From positions 1 through 50,658 of the forward strand of contig NZ_MIEK01000019.1 of NCBI RefSeq assembly GCF_001742285.1: a stretch of DNA of 50,658 nt, read 5' to 3'. This DNA is from Enterococcus rivorum (GTDB lineage Bacteria > Bacillota > Bacilli > Lactobacillales > Enterococcaceae). The first letter of the stretch is position 1. Every line of letters begins with the position of its first letter. Under the pieces are notes generated by a model. The model was not told the DNA's origin. It made no database searches and was given only the letters and a program-made list of their open reading frames with translations. The position numbers and the translations under genes are program-made. Of this stretch, positions 41,760-50,284 are shown piece after piece.

Positions 41760-42445
41760 CACCCCTCCTTTGATTTCTTTTTACTACTTATTGACAAATC
41801 GCTGATAGTTAGTTGAAAAACAATGCCTTGTTCTGAGGTATCTATGCTAGCATTAGGCTTAGTTAGCGCAAATTCAGCACGTACTTGAAATCCATAACGC
41901 TCATAAAATTTCCAATTGCAGTCGGTAGTGGTCCAAAGAAATACTTTCTCCACCCCTCGCTTCCGGCAAAAATCAAGGTATCTCTTCATCAATTGTTGCC
42001 CATACCCCTGTCCTCTTAACTTCGGAGAAACAATGAACAAGTTAATTTCACCGTCAAACTCTTTTGCCAAAGCTTCACCATCTCTGTCATAGCTTTGCAT
42101 CTCTTGATATACTTTACGCGCTTGCTTTTGATCCCCCAAATCTCCTAGTAAAATATGCCACCAGATTTCAAACTGGTTTTTCCAGTTAACAAGAGCATAA
42201 AGAAATGATTGCAAATACCCAACATCTTCGATACTTCCAAAGAGAATCCCTTGTACTTGGTCATTTTGATCTACTAGGAGATCTAAGTGCTGTGACCAGT
42301 TTACACAGTTTAAAACATAATACTTGTAAATGTATTCTGGATGTTTCGGCGCGGCAAAATCTTCTTCAAAGAGCCAGGTACTTTTAATTAATGCCATGCA
42401 GCTTTCCAGATACTTCTTTTCAAATTTTTTATGGCTTACTTTCAT
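41759..42445 (-). CDS. GNAT-family acetyltransferase
   Basis: A 228-residue N-acetyltransferase. The acetyl-CoA loop is LRGQGYGQQLMKRYL (motif A, near 142-156), preceded by INLFIVSPK. The later KVFLWTTTDCNWKFYERYGF strand-helix is typical of the fold. The acceptor substrate is unknown. The ATG directly follows the MarR stop codon, so the two are one transcript. The C-terminus is basic. Confidence 0.87.
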   Translation of the reverse strand: MKVSHKKFEKKYLESCMALIKSTWLFEEDFAAPKHPEYIYKYYVLNCVNWSQHLDLLVDQNDQVQGILFGSIEDVGYLQSFLYALVNWKNQFEIWWHILLGDLGDQKQARKVYQEMQSYDRDGEALAKEFDGEINLFIVSPKLRGQGYGQQLMKRYLDFCRKRGVEKVFLWTTTDCNWKFYERYGFQVRAEFALTKPNASIDTSEQGIVFQLTISDLSISSKKKSKEG

Positions 42446-42874
42446 TTAGTCACTCATTTCTTCTATGATGATAGCTAGCGTAGACTCAAACTGCTCAAGA
42501 TCTTCCTTTCTTACTCTATTTCGAACATTTTTAACAACTTGCTCTAACAAAGAATCATTTACACAATAATAATCCATAAATTTTTCAGTTACATTCAAAA
42601 AATAGCGGCGTTTATCAGTAGGATCTTGTTCCCTTTTCAGATACCCTTTTGTGATTAGCTTGTTGATTCGATAGTTGGCATTTGAAGTAGAAATTTTCAA
42701 AAAATCAGTTACTTCTGAATAAGTTGGTCGGTTTAAAAGATAAACAATCTCTAGTGTTGACATATCTGTAGAGCTCAAAGTAGATACCCCTTCAAACTTC
42801 TGATGCTCTATTGCATTTCGATAAAAATTTATGGCCAATTTGTTATAAAATTCATCAATCAATTCTGGTAGCAT
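42446..42874 (-). CDS. MarR-family transcriptional regulator
   Basis: A 142-residue winged-helix regulator. Its DNA-binding part (about 35-95) has MSTLEIVYLLNR and YSEVTDFLKISTSNANYRINKLI, followed by the wing KREQDPTDKRRYFLNVT. It leads the operon MarR-GNAT-membrane protein, perhaps also the flavin oxidase. A palindrome over its own -10 suggests autorepression relieved by a ligand. AAAGGGG lies 9 bases before the ATG. Confidence 0.88.
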   Translation of the reverse strand: MLPELIDEFYNKLAINFYRNAIEHQKFEGVSTLSSTDMSTLEIVYLLNRPTYSEVTDFLKISTSNANYRINKLITKGYLKREQDPTDKRRYFLNVTEKFMDYYCVNDSLLEQVVKNVRNRVRKEDLEQFESTLAIIIEEMSD

Positions 42875-42922
42875 CTAAAAGTGCCCCTTTCAAATTACCT
42901 CAAAAATTTTAGCTAATTTTTT

Positions 42923-42939
42923 GTATATATTTAATATAC
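42923..42939. promoter_or_regulatory. Palindromic operator of the MarR operon
   Basis: GTATAT-N5-ATATAC overlaps the -10 hexamer of the MarR promoter, the usual place for an autorepressor site. Confidence 0.55.
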
Positions 42940-42960
42940 TAAAAATGAAATAATTGTCAA
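42931..42960 (-). promoter_or_regulatory. Promoter of the MarR operon
   Basis: A consensus TTGACA (42960-42955), 18-base spacer, TATTAA (42936-42931). Confidence 0.8.
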
Positions 42961-42994
42961 GCTAAAATACTTCATAATTTAACGCCAAAATCAA

Positions 42995-43040
42995 AAAAGA
43001 GAGGACAGACAAACCGAAAAATCAGTTTTGTCTGTCCTCT
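42995..43040. terminator. Terminator of the NAD(P)-binding oxidoreductase gene
   Basis: Perfect 14-bp arms AGAGGACAGACAAA/TTTGTCTGTCCTCT (43000-43013 and 43027-43040). On the minus strand they are followed by CTTTTTT. Confidence 0.9.
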
Positions 43041-43163
43041 TAATCCGAATAAATAGTGGTCAAAAAGGATCGATCATGGGAAATCCACCTAAGACCATTT
43101 AACTCATAATGTATCTACTAGTTTTTAGAGAGGCAACTCTGCTCAAAAAAACTTGTTTCATGC

Positions 43164-43787
43164 TTACTGATAAACACTAATTCGTTGATTTGGATGATTA
43201 GCGCTCTGAATTTCATCCAGCATAGCAATTGCATAATCTGCATAACTGATGTAGCTTTTCCCTTCAGCATTTACCGTAAACTCTTCCCCTGCAACTGAAT
43301 ATTCTCCTGTTTCTACACCTTCCGCGTCAAATTCTGCTGCTGGGCTAATATAAGTCCAATGAACCTCTGTTGCAGCTTTCAACAAATCTAATCCTTTGCC
43401 CATTGCTGTTGCTAATGGTTTGAACGCCTCTGGGAAATCTGGTGTATCCTTTAGCTGTATGTGATGCTGTTTATCTACGTATAGACTCCCAGCGCCACCA
43501 ACAACCAGCAATCGCGTTTTTTGCCCTTTTAGAATAGCAATCAAGTGCTGCGTCGATCTAGTAAATTCCTCTACATCTTGCCAAAAACCTAACGCACTAA
43601 CCAAAACATCGAAGCCTTCGACATCTTCTGACGTTAGTTGATAAATATTTTTTTTAACTACTGGAATGTCACTTCCTAACGTTGAAACATTACGAACAAT
43701 TGCTGTTACTTCTAAGCCACGTTTTTGGGCTTCCTTTAAAATAAGTGAACCTGCTTTTCCATTGGCACCTAAAATTGCGATTTTCAT
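43164..43787 (-). CDS. NAD(P)-binding oxidoreductase (atypical SDR, YwnB-like)
   Basis: A 207-residue Rossmann-fold protein. The N-terminal KIAILGANGKAGSLILKEA is the dinucleotide-binding GxxGxxG motif, followed by a basic EVTAIVRN. VVGGAGSLYVD and the C-terminal SYADYAIAMLDEI match the NmrA/atypical SDR group. Such proteins are often quinone or flavin reductases, or redox sensors. An Rrf2-type operator copy lies before it, so it is the likely target of the adjacent regulator. It has its own terminator. Confidence 0.88.
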   Translation of the reverse strand: MKIAILGANGKAGSLILKEAQKRGLEVTAIVRNVSTLGSDIPVVKKNIYQLTSEDVEGFDVLVSALGFWQDVEEFTRSTQHLIAILKGQKTRLLVVGGAGSLYVDKQHHIQLKDTPDFPEAFKPLATAMGKGLDLLKAATEVHWTYISPAAEFDAEGVETGEYSVAGEEFTVNAEGKSYISYADYAIAMLDEIQSANHPNQRISVYQ

Positions 43788-43807
43788 TTATATTCTTCCT
43801 CTCTTAA

Positions 43808-43828
43808 ATAGAACTTTTTTTGTTACAT
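43808..43828. promoter_or_regulatory. Second Rrf2-type operator before the oxidoreductase
   Basis: On the minus strand ATGTAAC-N7-GTTCTAT: the left half is identical to the operator at 44296-44316 and the right half differs at two bases, with the same 7-7-7 spacing. Confidence 0.55.
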
Positions 43829-43837
43829 TTGATTTTA

Positions 43838-43864
43838 AAAAGCAAGAGGCATTTTTAGCCTCTT
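43838..43864 (-). terminator. Terminator overlapping the Rrf2 gene end
   Basis: Arms AAGAGGC/GCCTCTT (43844-43850 and 43858-43864) lie over the stop codon, with T5 after GC on the minus strand. Confidence 0.6.
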
Positions 43865-44277
43865 TTTCCAACCATTTGTGCAATAACTTCTGATAAATAA
43901 ATATGCGCTAACTCTTCTTCCATTCGCTGTTGCACTTTAGAAAATTCATTCTCTAATGTCACTTGAATAGTTGCTCCTACGACACAATTAGGATTAGGAT
44001 TTTGATGAATATTAAACACCTCTCGATCCAATTCAACTGCTTCATAAATAGCATACAGAGAAATTTCTTGCGGTTTTTTCAACAGATAATTTTTACTTAA
44101 ACCTCGTGATGTTTGAATTAAACCAGCTTTTTTTAATTTGCTCATTAATCGTCTCACTACTACGGGATTCGTATTCACACTAGATGCGATAAACTCCGAA
44201 GTCACTAGCTCTGGCGGTCCTATTTCAATCAAACTTAAAATATGAATCGCAACACTTAATTTTGTCGACATGGCCAT
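43855..44277 (-). CDS. Rrf2-family redox-type regulator
   Basis: A 140-residue winged-helix regulator of the Rrf2/YwnA group. The HTH (about 22-60) has VTSEFIASSVNTNPVVVRRL, then a KAGLIQTSRG wing. Only one Cys is seen in the sensor region (NPNPNCVVGAT, near residue 97), so it is not a three-Cys iron-sulphur sensor like IscR. A single-Cys thiol switch as in HypR/YwnA-type proteins is plausible. The start is the ATG at 44277 with GGAG 8 bases upstream. A perfect palindrome lies in its leader. Confidence 0.87.
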   Translation of the reverse strand: MAMSTKLSVAIHILSLIEIGPPELVTSEFIASSVNTNPVVVRRLMSKLKKAGLIQTSRGLSKNYLLKKPQEISLYAIYEAVELDREVFNIHQNPNPNCVVGATIQVTLENEFSKVQQRMEEELAHIYLSEVIAQMVGKRG

Positions 44278-44295
44278 GTCCTTCACTCCAAACTA

Positions 44296-44316
44296 ATGTA
44301 ACGATTTTAGTTACAT
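44296..44316. promoter_or_regulatory. Rrf2-type operator
   Basis: ATGTAAC-N7-GTTACAT, a perfect 7-7-7 inverted repeat directly upstream of the Rrf2 ribosome binding site. Confidence 0.8.
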
Positions 44317-44462
44317 ATTTATTTTACAATTTAATCTAGAAAAAGTCAACTATTTAAAATATAAAAAAATAAAAAACGACAAGTATGCAATCGCTTCCAA
44401 ACTCGATGATTTATATTCTCTTTAATGATAGAATACTATTATAACGAAAGGAGCGACTAACT

Positions 44463-44657
44463 GTGAAAAAATATGAATTTGTCTCAATTAAGCCCATATC
44501 CAAAGGAGGCGTAATCGGTGAGCTCACGGAACATCGTCAAATCATCTCTGATTATGCTTCAAAAGGTTATACCTTTATCACAGCGATTCCTGTTGAAACC
44601 AATGCTAGTGGCTATCCTAGAAAATTTGATCTTGTCTTTGAAATCGAGAGTGATTGA
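44463..44657 (+). CDS. DUF4177 domain protein
   Basis: A 64-residue protein that fits the DUF4177 pattern: it starts KKYEFVSI, has HRQIISDYASKGYTFITAIP and ends FDLVFEIE. Its function is unknown. The start codon is GTG at 44463, with AAGGAG 9 bases upstream and no in-frame ATG near. Single gene with a small terminator. Confidence 0.82.
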   Translation: MKKYEFVSIKPISKGGVIGELTEHRQIISDYASKGYTFITAIPVETNASGYPRKFDLVFEIESD

Positions 44658-44672
44658 AATCCTCTCTTTTTT
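44646..44672 (+). terminator. Terminator of the DUF4177 gene
   Basis: A short GAGAG/CTCTC stem overlapping the stop codon is followed by T6. Confidence 0.6.
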
Positions 44673-44731
44673 ATTGTGAGTCCTGTCAGGCACAGACTTC
44701 CAAGTCATTAGAAAGAAAACTGAGTCTCTTA

Positions 44732-45195
44732 CTAATCTACATTCAACTGATTATTTTGATACATAGCGAGTATTTTTCTTGCTAGAGGTTCCAGTACTAA
44801 CCATTGCAAAGTCAGAGCCATAATAATAGATTTAGCAAAAACAGTTAGGTATATCTGAAAAATATTTCCTGAAAACCACCCTTTGTTATTAAACCAAAAA
44901 CAGACATAAAATAACCATACCAAAAACCTTAGAACCTGAGATAGCTAAAATAACTTGGACAGGATTTTCTTTATTGATTGGTAATTTAAAAGCAATTTTT
45001 GACCACAGGAGCACCGATAACTGCATCAACAATAAAAGCGACTATAAATCCTGGAAGAAACAAAAAAATAACTGATTGTATCAATTCTTTACTAAAACCT
45101 TCCACTGATGCTGTATTGTAAATAGTCATTCCAAATGCCATCATACTTCACATCACCGTTGTAAACATAAGACCTTCTTTTTTATTTCTTGGCAT
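44732..45195 (-). pseudogene. DUF2798-type membrane protein gene, decayed
   Basis: The gene starts at the ATG at 45195 (GGAG upstream) as MPRNKKEGLMFTTVM and then meets an in-frame TGA. It continues as SMMAFGMTIYNTASVEGFS with several hydrophobic segments. At least three single-base deletions must be undone to reach the end QNNQLNVD at 44732: near 44998 (A run after PVV), near 44906 (VILMSVFGL) and near 44878 (GGFSGN). The joined protein of about 150 residues looks like a small four-helix DUF2798 protein. No single frame can make it. Confidence 0.82.
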
Positions 45196-45453
45196 TCTAT
45201 TCCACTCCATTTTTAATAGATTTTGACACAATTCTCATCGTAGCATAACAAAAATATTTTCGTAAGTTAAATTTTCACTAGAAATAATCTCTAAAAATTT
45301 CTTTTACTATTTTCTTTAAACTACTATCTCTGTTATCTTTTACAAAACAAAAAAACAGTTTCATCAAAGATTGTTTATGCTAGTCAAAATGATTCTTCAT
45401 TCATCTAACTTAAAGTCTTATGATGTCACTGTTATTCTTCATTCCAAGTAAAT

Positions 45454-46404
45454 TTATTTCAACCCTTTTTCAACATCTTGAATCATCAAGTGTGTTGACT
45501 CTATGCCACCACCACTTAAATACCAAACATCTGGTTGTAAGAAAATAACTTTGCCCTTCTTACCAGCGTTTGTTTGTTTCACTAATTCATTCTCTTGAAC
45601 ATTATTATTCGTATCGTCCCCACCAATCGCTCTGGTACGGTCAATCACAAACAATACATCAGGATTTTTTTCTAAAACATATTCATAGGATACACTTTGC
45701 CCATGAGTAGAAGCTTCGATATTTTCGTCTGCTAGTTTGAATCCAAAGGTATCGTGGATAATGCCAAAACGAGAGCCTTTCCCATATGCAGATAGCTGTC
45801 CTTCATTTACTAAAACCACTAACGCTTTTTCTTCACTTTTTTCAGCTTTGGCTTTCACATCGGTAATTTCTTTTTCTAATTCGCCAATCTTTTTATCCGC
45901 AATCTCTTTCTTATCAAAAATCGTCCCTAAAGTTTCAATATTTTGTTTCGTCGATTCCCAAGTATTTTTTGCGTCTACTGCTAAATAAATTGTGGGTGCG
46001 ATTTTGCTTAACTTATCTTGAAAGTCCTGTTGTCTGCCAGAGATAATAATTAAGTCTGGAGCTAGCTGATTAATTTTTTCTAAATCTGGTTCTTTAATCC
46101 CACCTGCAGATTCTACTTTAGTGTATTTTTCTAAATATTTCGGTAAATTCTTTGTTGGAGCTCCTATCACTGTATCCCCTTCGCCTAAATCATCAATGGT
46201 GTCTAGTGACCCATTATCAAAAACAACGACCTTTTTGGGATTTTTCGGCACTTCAACAGAGCCATTTGAATCTTTTACTGTAATGGTTGTTGCTTTTTCA
46301 GAACTCTTGTCCGATTCTTCCGTTGTCTTTTTACTATTACCACAAGCTCCTAAAAGTACTAAACTAAGCAACGATACTGTTGCTACTGCTAAAAATTTCT
46401 TCAT
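45454..46404 (-). CDS. Siderophore ABC transporter substrate-binding lipoprotein
   Basis: A 316-residue lipoprotein with lipobox LLGAC (Cys21). After a Ser/Lys/Glu-rich linker comes a periplasmic-binding fold with VPKNPKKVVVFDNGSLDTID, PDLIIISGRQ and PDVLFVIDRT. It resembles YclQ/CeuA/FatB-type proteins for catecholate or petrobactin-like iron siderophores. It is the last gene of a four-gene iron uptake operon, after a 44-base gap. An A/T-rich hairpin near 45345-45380 may terminate it, but it is weak. Confidence 0.92.
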   Translation of the reverse strand: MKKFLAVATVSLLSLVLLGACGNSKKTTEESDKSSEKATTITVKDSNGSVEVPKNPKKVVVFDNGSLDTIDDLGEGDTVIGAPTKNLPKYLEKYTKVESAGGIKEPDLEKINQLAPDLIIISGRQQDFQDKLSKIAPTIYLAVDAKNTWESTKQNIETLGTIFDKKEIADKKIGELEKEITDVKAKAEKSEEKALVVLVNEGQLSAYGKGSRFGIIHDTFGFKLADENIEASTHGQSVSYEYVLEKNPDVLFVIDRTRAIGGDDTNNNVQENELVKQTNAGKKGKVIFLQPDVWYLSGGGIESTHLMIQDVEKGLK

Positions 46405-46448
46405 TTGTAGTTTCCTCCAATAAATTTCATTTATGATAAAATTTAAAC

Positions 46449-47207
46449 TTAATTAAAATACATGCAGAATCGCTTGCCTTCAATTTCACAGATCCGAATA
46501 TTCATACCATAAAGTTTGTTTAAAACTTCCGATTGAATCACATCATCTGTTGTTCCATGCGTGAAGAGCTTACCATCCTTCATGGCAACAATTTCATCAG
46601 CATAGCTAGCGGCAAAATTGATATCATGAAGCACGATAATAACTGTCTTACCAAATTCATCTACCAATTGACGCAAGGTTTGCATCATCTGAACCGCATA
46701 ATTCATGTCCAAATTATTTAATGGCTCATCAAGAAGAATATAATCTGTATCTTGTGCTAGAACCATCGCAATGTAGACTCTTTGAAGCTGTCCACCAGAG
46801 AGTGTATCAATCATCTCGTCAGCTAGCTCTAATAAGCCGAGATTTTCCATCGCCGTTTCTACTTTTTGATGGTCTTCTTTCTTCAATCGTCCTTTTGTAT
46901 ACGGAAAACGACCAAAATTGACTAATTCACGGACCGTAATTTTTAAATTGATACCATTTGCTTGTTTTAAGATAGAGAGCTTTTTTGAAAGTTCACTGGA
47001 TTTCCAGGCTTTTACTTCATTATGATCCAAATATATTTCACCAGTATCTTTAGGAATCAAGCGACTCATCATGGAAAGAAGCGTACTTTTTCCTGCACCA
47101 TTTGGGCCAATAAAGGCTGTTAATTTTTGCTCCGACACTGGTAACTGTATTTCTGAAACAACTACCTTTTCACCATATTTCTTGGAAACATTTTTTATTT
47201 CAATCAT
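46449..47207 (-). CDS. Siderophore ABC transporter ATPase
   Basis: A 252-residue FecE-type ATPase with Walker A GPNGAGKST (34-42), signature LSGGQLQR (136-143), Walker B YILLDEP (156-162) and switch HDINFAASYAD. It drives the two FecCD-type permeases encoded before it. It overlaps the upstream permease gene by four bases. Most like YclP of the B. subtilis yclNOPQ system. Confidence 0.94.
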   Translation of the reverse strand: MIEIKNVSKKYGEKVVVSEIQLPVSEQKLTAFIGPNGAGKSTLLSMMSRLIPKDTGEIYLDHNEVKAWKSSELSKKLSILKQANGINLKITVRELVNFGRFPYTKGRLKKEDHQKVETAMENLGLLELADEMIDTLSGGQLQRVYIAMVLAQDTDYILLDEPLNNLDMNYAVQMMQTLRQLVDEFGKTVIIVLHDINFAASYADEIVAMKDGKLFTHGTTDDVIQSEVLNKLYGMNIRICEIEGKRFCMYFN

Positions 47208-48172
47208 GTTCGCTGCTTCCTCTCACTGATAATTTTTCCAACAAAGTAAATCCCTCCACCAAATTCAATGACAATACTTAATGTGGTATTAAGTTGAAAA
47301 ATTTGCTCTACAAGAAACTGACCTAAAACTAATAACAAAATGGCTAACAAACTACCACCGATAAATAGATCTCTATGTCGATAAGTTCCCATAAATTGAT
47401 AACTCATATTGGCCACAATAAAGCCTAAAAAAGTTACGGGTCCAACTAAAGAAGTAGACAACCCAACTAAAGCACTAATCACAATCAACAAAATCGTTTG
47501 AAAGCTTGAGACATTAATTCCTAAATTCACTGCTTGGTCATTCCCCAAATGCAGAACGTCTAGCGCAGGACTTTGTACCCATAGGAAAAGGGCTAACCCA
47601 ACAATCCCAAGACCTGCAATGATTAAATACTGACTATTTACATTTCCGAAACTTGCAAACAACTTTCCTTGTAATAAATCATACTCATTCGGATCCATAA
47701 CAACCTGCAAAAAGGTACTGATACTATTAAAAAATGTTCCTAAAATAATCCCAATCATTAATAGTAAAAATAAATCATTGCCACTTCTTTTTAACAGTAG
47801 TTTTGCCAGTGAAAAACCAGCTATAACCATTAATAAGACATTTAGAAAAAAAGTACCCATAGAATCTTTTCCCAACAACTGTTGCCCTCCTAAAAAGAAA
47901 AACAACAAGGTTTGGACAAAGACATAAAGTGAATCTAACCCTAAGATATTAGGCGTTAAAAAATGATTTTGTGTCATTGTCTGAAACGAAATGGTCGAAA
48001 ATGCTGCCGCAATTCCCACAAATACAAATGCTAATAACTTCTTCCCTCGTAATTCTAATGCAAAAGCCCAGTTTCCATAGGTCTTATAGGATAAATATAA
48101 GAGACATATACCTAGAACAGCTAAAATCAAAACAAGGATTTTAATCGCTGGTCGTTGAAAATATTTTTTCAT
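47204..48172 (-). CDS. Siderophore ABC transporter permease 2 (FecCD family)
   Basis: A 322-residue protein with about nine hydrophobic segments. The FecCD motif LGLDSLYVFVQT follows the second helix, LHLGNDQAVNLGINV is the ATPase coupling region and VGPVTFLGFIVAN is a conserved loop. Third from the end of the operon; ATG and stop codons overlap by four bases on both sides. Most like YclO. Confidence 0.93.
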   Translation of the reverse strand: MKKYFQRPAIKILVLILAVLGICLLYLSYKTYGNWAFALELRGKKLLAFVFVGIAAAFSTISFQTMTQNHFLTPNILGLDSLYVFVQTLLFFFLGGQQLLGKDSMGTFFLNVLLMVIAGFSLAKLLLKRSGNDLFLLLMIGIILGTFFNSISTFLQVVMDPNEYDLLQGKLFASFGNVNSQYLIIAGLGIVGLALFLWVQSPALDVLHLGNDQAVNLGINVSSFQTILLIVISALVGLSTSLVGPVTFLGFIVANMSYQFMGTYRHRDLFIGGSLLAILLLVLGQFLVEQIFQLNTTLSIVIEFGGGIYFVGKIISERKQRT

Positions 48173-49116
48173 GCAGGCTGCCTCCTCATTAATAAAGCAA
48201 TAAAGATCAAGCTACCTAAGACACCTACAACGACACTAACCGGAATTTCATAAGGCGCAATCACAACTCGTGCTAAAATATCACAGATAAGAAGGAAAAT
48301 CCCTCCAGCCATTGCAGTAATCGGTAGGGTGTTCTTCATATGATCGCCATAACGCATAGAAACGAGGTTAGGAACAATTACCCCCAAGAAAGGAATACTT
48401 CCCACCATAATCAAGACAACCGCACTAGCCAAAGCTACAATGCTTAATCCAAGCATTTGAATCCGCCGATAATTCATTCCTAAATTAACCGCCAAGTCCT
48501 CACCCATTCCAGCTACCGTAAATTGATAAGCAAACAAATAAATAATCACTAGCAGTGGAACAGTCAAATAAAGCAATTCATAGCTTCCTTTCATAACTGT
48601 AGAAAAATTCCCTTGTAGCCACGAAGACATATTTTGAACTAATTGAAACTGGTAAGCAAAAAAAGTAGCGATTGATCCAACAATATTTCCGAACATCACA
48701 CCAACTAAGGGAATCATTACTTGATTCTTAGCAGGTAGAAATCTAGTAATATAAATAAAAATCATCGTTCCACCTAAAGCAAATAAAAAAGCGACAAAGG
48801 AACGGAATAATAAAGGTGCTGTCGGAAAAAATAACATTACAACTAAAATCCCCAGTCTAGCACTATCCATCGTTCCAGCCGTACTAGGTGAAACAAATTT
48901 ATTTTGTGTTAAATGTTGCATAATCAACCCTGAAACACTGATCGTACTTCCAGCAATGACTAAACTAACGGTTCTAGGAACCCTCGTTGTTAATAAAACC
49001 AATTGCTGTTGATAATCCCCATGCAAAATTTCTGTCAGAGAAATATTCTTTACGCCAACAAAAATGGACAACACAGCTAAAAGGAGTAAGAAAATAAATA
49101 GGCCTATCTTTTTCAT
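48169..49116 (-). CDS. Siderophore ABC transporter permease 1 (FecCD family)
   Basis: A 315-residue protein with about nine hydrophobic segments. It has RVPRTVSLVIAGSTISVSGL, SPSTAGTMDSARLGI, the coupling motif DLAVNLGMNYRRIQ and GSIPFLGVIVPNLV. First gene of the iron operon, preceded by a Fur box and promoter. GGAG lies 7 bases before the ATG. Most like YclN. Confidence 0.93.
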   Translation of the reverse strand: MKKIGLFIFLLLLAVLSIFVGVKNISLTEILHGDYQQQLVLLTTRVPRTVSLVIAGSTISVSGLIMQHLTQNKFVSPSTAGTMDSARLGILVVMLFFPTAPLLFRSFVAFLFALGGTMIFIYITRFLPAKNQVMIPLVGVMFGNIVGSIATFFAYQFQLVQNMSSWLQGNFSTVMKGSYELLYLTVPLLVIIYLFAYQFTVAGMGEDLAVNLGMNYRRIQMLGLSIVALASAVVLIMVGSIPFLGVIVPNLVSMRYGDHMKNTLPITAMAGGIFLLICDILARVVIAPYEIPVSVVVGVLGSLIFIALLMRRQPA

Positions 49117-49140
49117 AAACGCACTCCATCTTTTCTAATT

Positions 49141-49159
49141 GAGAATGATTTTCATTCTT
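49141..49159. promoter_or_regulatory. Fur box of the siderophore transporter operon
   Basis: GAGAATGATTTTCATTCTT is a 9-1-9 palindrome close to the Fur consensus. It lies just downstream of the -10, where a bound Fur-iron complex would block transcription. Confidence 0.88.
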
Positions 49160-49166
49160 GATTATT

Positions 49167-49195
49167 AGTTTATGCGAATTCAACCAGAAAAGCAA
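49167..49195 (-). promoter_or_regulatory. Promoter of the siderophore transporter operon
   Basis: TTGCTT (49195-49190), 17-base spacer, TAAACT (49172-49167). Confidence 0.65.
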
Positions 49196-49318
49196 CTCTT
49201 TTTTCATTCTATTTTAAATAGGATCTTAAATTCTCTGCTAATTATTTTTTGAAATTATTCTATGCTATAATTTATCTATAGATATGAGACCGAAGGAAAG
49301 GAAGCGAGTGAAAAAAGA

Positions 49319-49762
49319 ATGGCGCAAGATGATTTACAAAAAAGATTAGACAACTCTATGTATGGAACCCCTTTAATAAAACCTGAGGAACAAAAAAAAT
49401 ATCTGGGAACCTTCAGAGAACGATGCTACCTTACAATGAACGTTCGTCAAATGGCAAAACCAGAATTGAGAGCGGATTTAATCACGGAATTAAGGAAGTA
49501 TCCAGAGGCTTCTGTATTATTAAATGGCACCCTTACCAGCCAGTTACAAGCCACTTATATCAAACTACTGACGGATATAGGAGCAAAATTTACGATTATT
49601 AACGATGGTGTTACCAACACTCCTGAATCAGTCGGACTGATTCTAGCTGCAAAAGAAGCGGTGAATCAAGATATCATAGATATCGAAGAAAAATATCCTA
49701 AACAGATCAATGAACAAGAAAAACCAGAGAAAAAAAGTTTTTGGGGCAAATTGTTCCATTAA
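49319..49762 (+). CDS. YueI family protein
   Basis: A 147-residue cytoplasmic protein of the YueI (DUF1694) family. It contains RLDNSMYGTPLIKPEEQKKY, FRERCYLTMN, the centre LNGTLTSQLQATYIKLL and FTIINDGVTNTPESVGLIL. The function is not known. A GGAAG-rich stretch lies upstream of the ATG. It is followed after 15 bases by a second gene in the same direction, so the two probably form an operon. Confidence 0.85.
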   Translation: MAQDDLQKRLDNSMYGTPLIKPEEQKKYLGTFRERCYLTMNVRQMAKPELRADLITELRKYPEASVLLNGTLTSQLQATYIKLLTDIGAKFTIINDGVTNTPESVGLILAAKEAVNQDIIDIEEKYPKQINEQEKPEKKSFWGKLFH

Positions 49763-49777
49763 AAGGAGAGAATTAAA

Positions 49778-50185
49778 ATGATCGAAGCAAAATTTTTAAA
49801 AGAAGATTTAGCTAATGCCTTGAATGTTCACATTACCCTTTTAAAAGATGTCGATTCAATTGATAGTGACCACTTAGATGCTTTCATTTTTATGATGCGG
49901 AGTTTTGGCTTTATGTTCGATAGCGCCCCTAAAGTTTTGATTAACAGCGATGAGGAAGAATTGAAATACATGATGTTTCAATATTACAGCTTACTGAACG
50001 AGTTAAAGTACAACATTTTTCTTAATTTTCCTTACGCCCATTTACAAGGAAGGAAATTAATCGAGATTGTTGATGACTTTCCGACAACTTACGAACGAGA
50101 AATGAAACAATGGTGGGAAAATATGACTGGATTGGAAATTGAAGAAACAAAACAAACCATTGCAATTAAAGAATTAGAGTATTAA
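49778..50185 (+). CDS. Hypothetical cytoplasmic protein
   Basis: A 135-residue soluble, acidic, mostly helical protein with no signal or recognised motif. AAGGAG lies 9 bases before the ATG. It is co-directional with yueI. Its stop codon is only 14 bases before the end of an insertion sequence, which may have displaced its terminator. Confidence 0.72.
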   Translation: MIEAKFLKEDLANALNVHITLLKDVDSIDSDHLDAFIFMMRSFGFMFDSAPKVLINSDEEELKYMMFQYYSLLNELKYNIFLNFPYAHLQGRKLIEIVDDFPTTYEREMKQWWENMTGLEIEETKQTIAIKELEY

Positions 50186-50251
50186 AGCGTATGATTTAGG
50201 CTCATTGTCAACTAGTGTTGGTGAAGAAAAACCAATAGAATAGTGTGAGTT

Positions 50252-50284
50252 AGAAAAAGTTTGTAGAGGGATCATTTCTCTACA
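50252..50284 (-). terminator. Terminator of the transposase gene
   Basis: TGTAGAG/CTCTACA arms, followed on the minus strand by AA and T5. Confidence 0.6.

Noticed and set aside
44732-44923. A 63-codon gene at 44732-44923
   Set aside because: It is the last part of the decayed DUF2798 gene, joined to an out-of-frame piece before the final frameshift.
45345-45380. Terminator of the siderophore operon
   Set aside because: Only about 5 bp of stem with mismatches before the T run; too weak to list as a feature.
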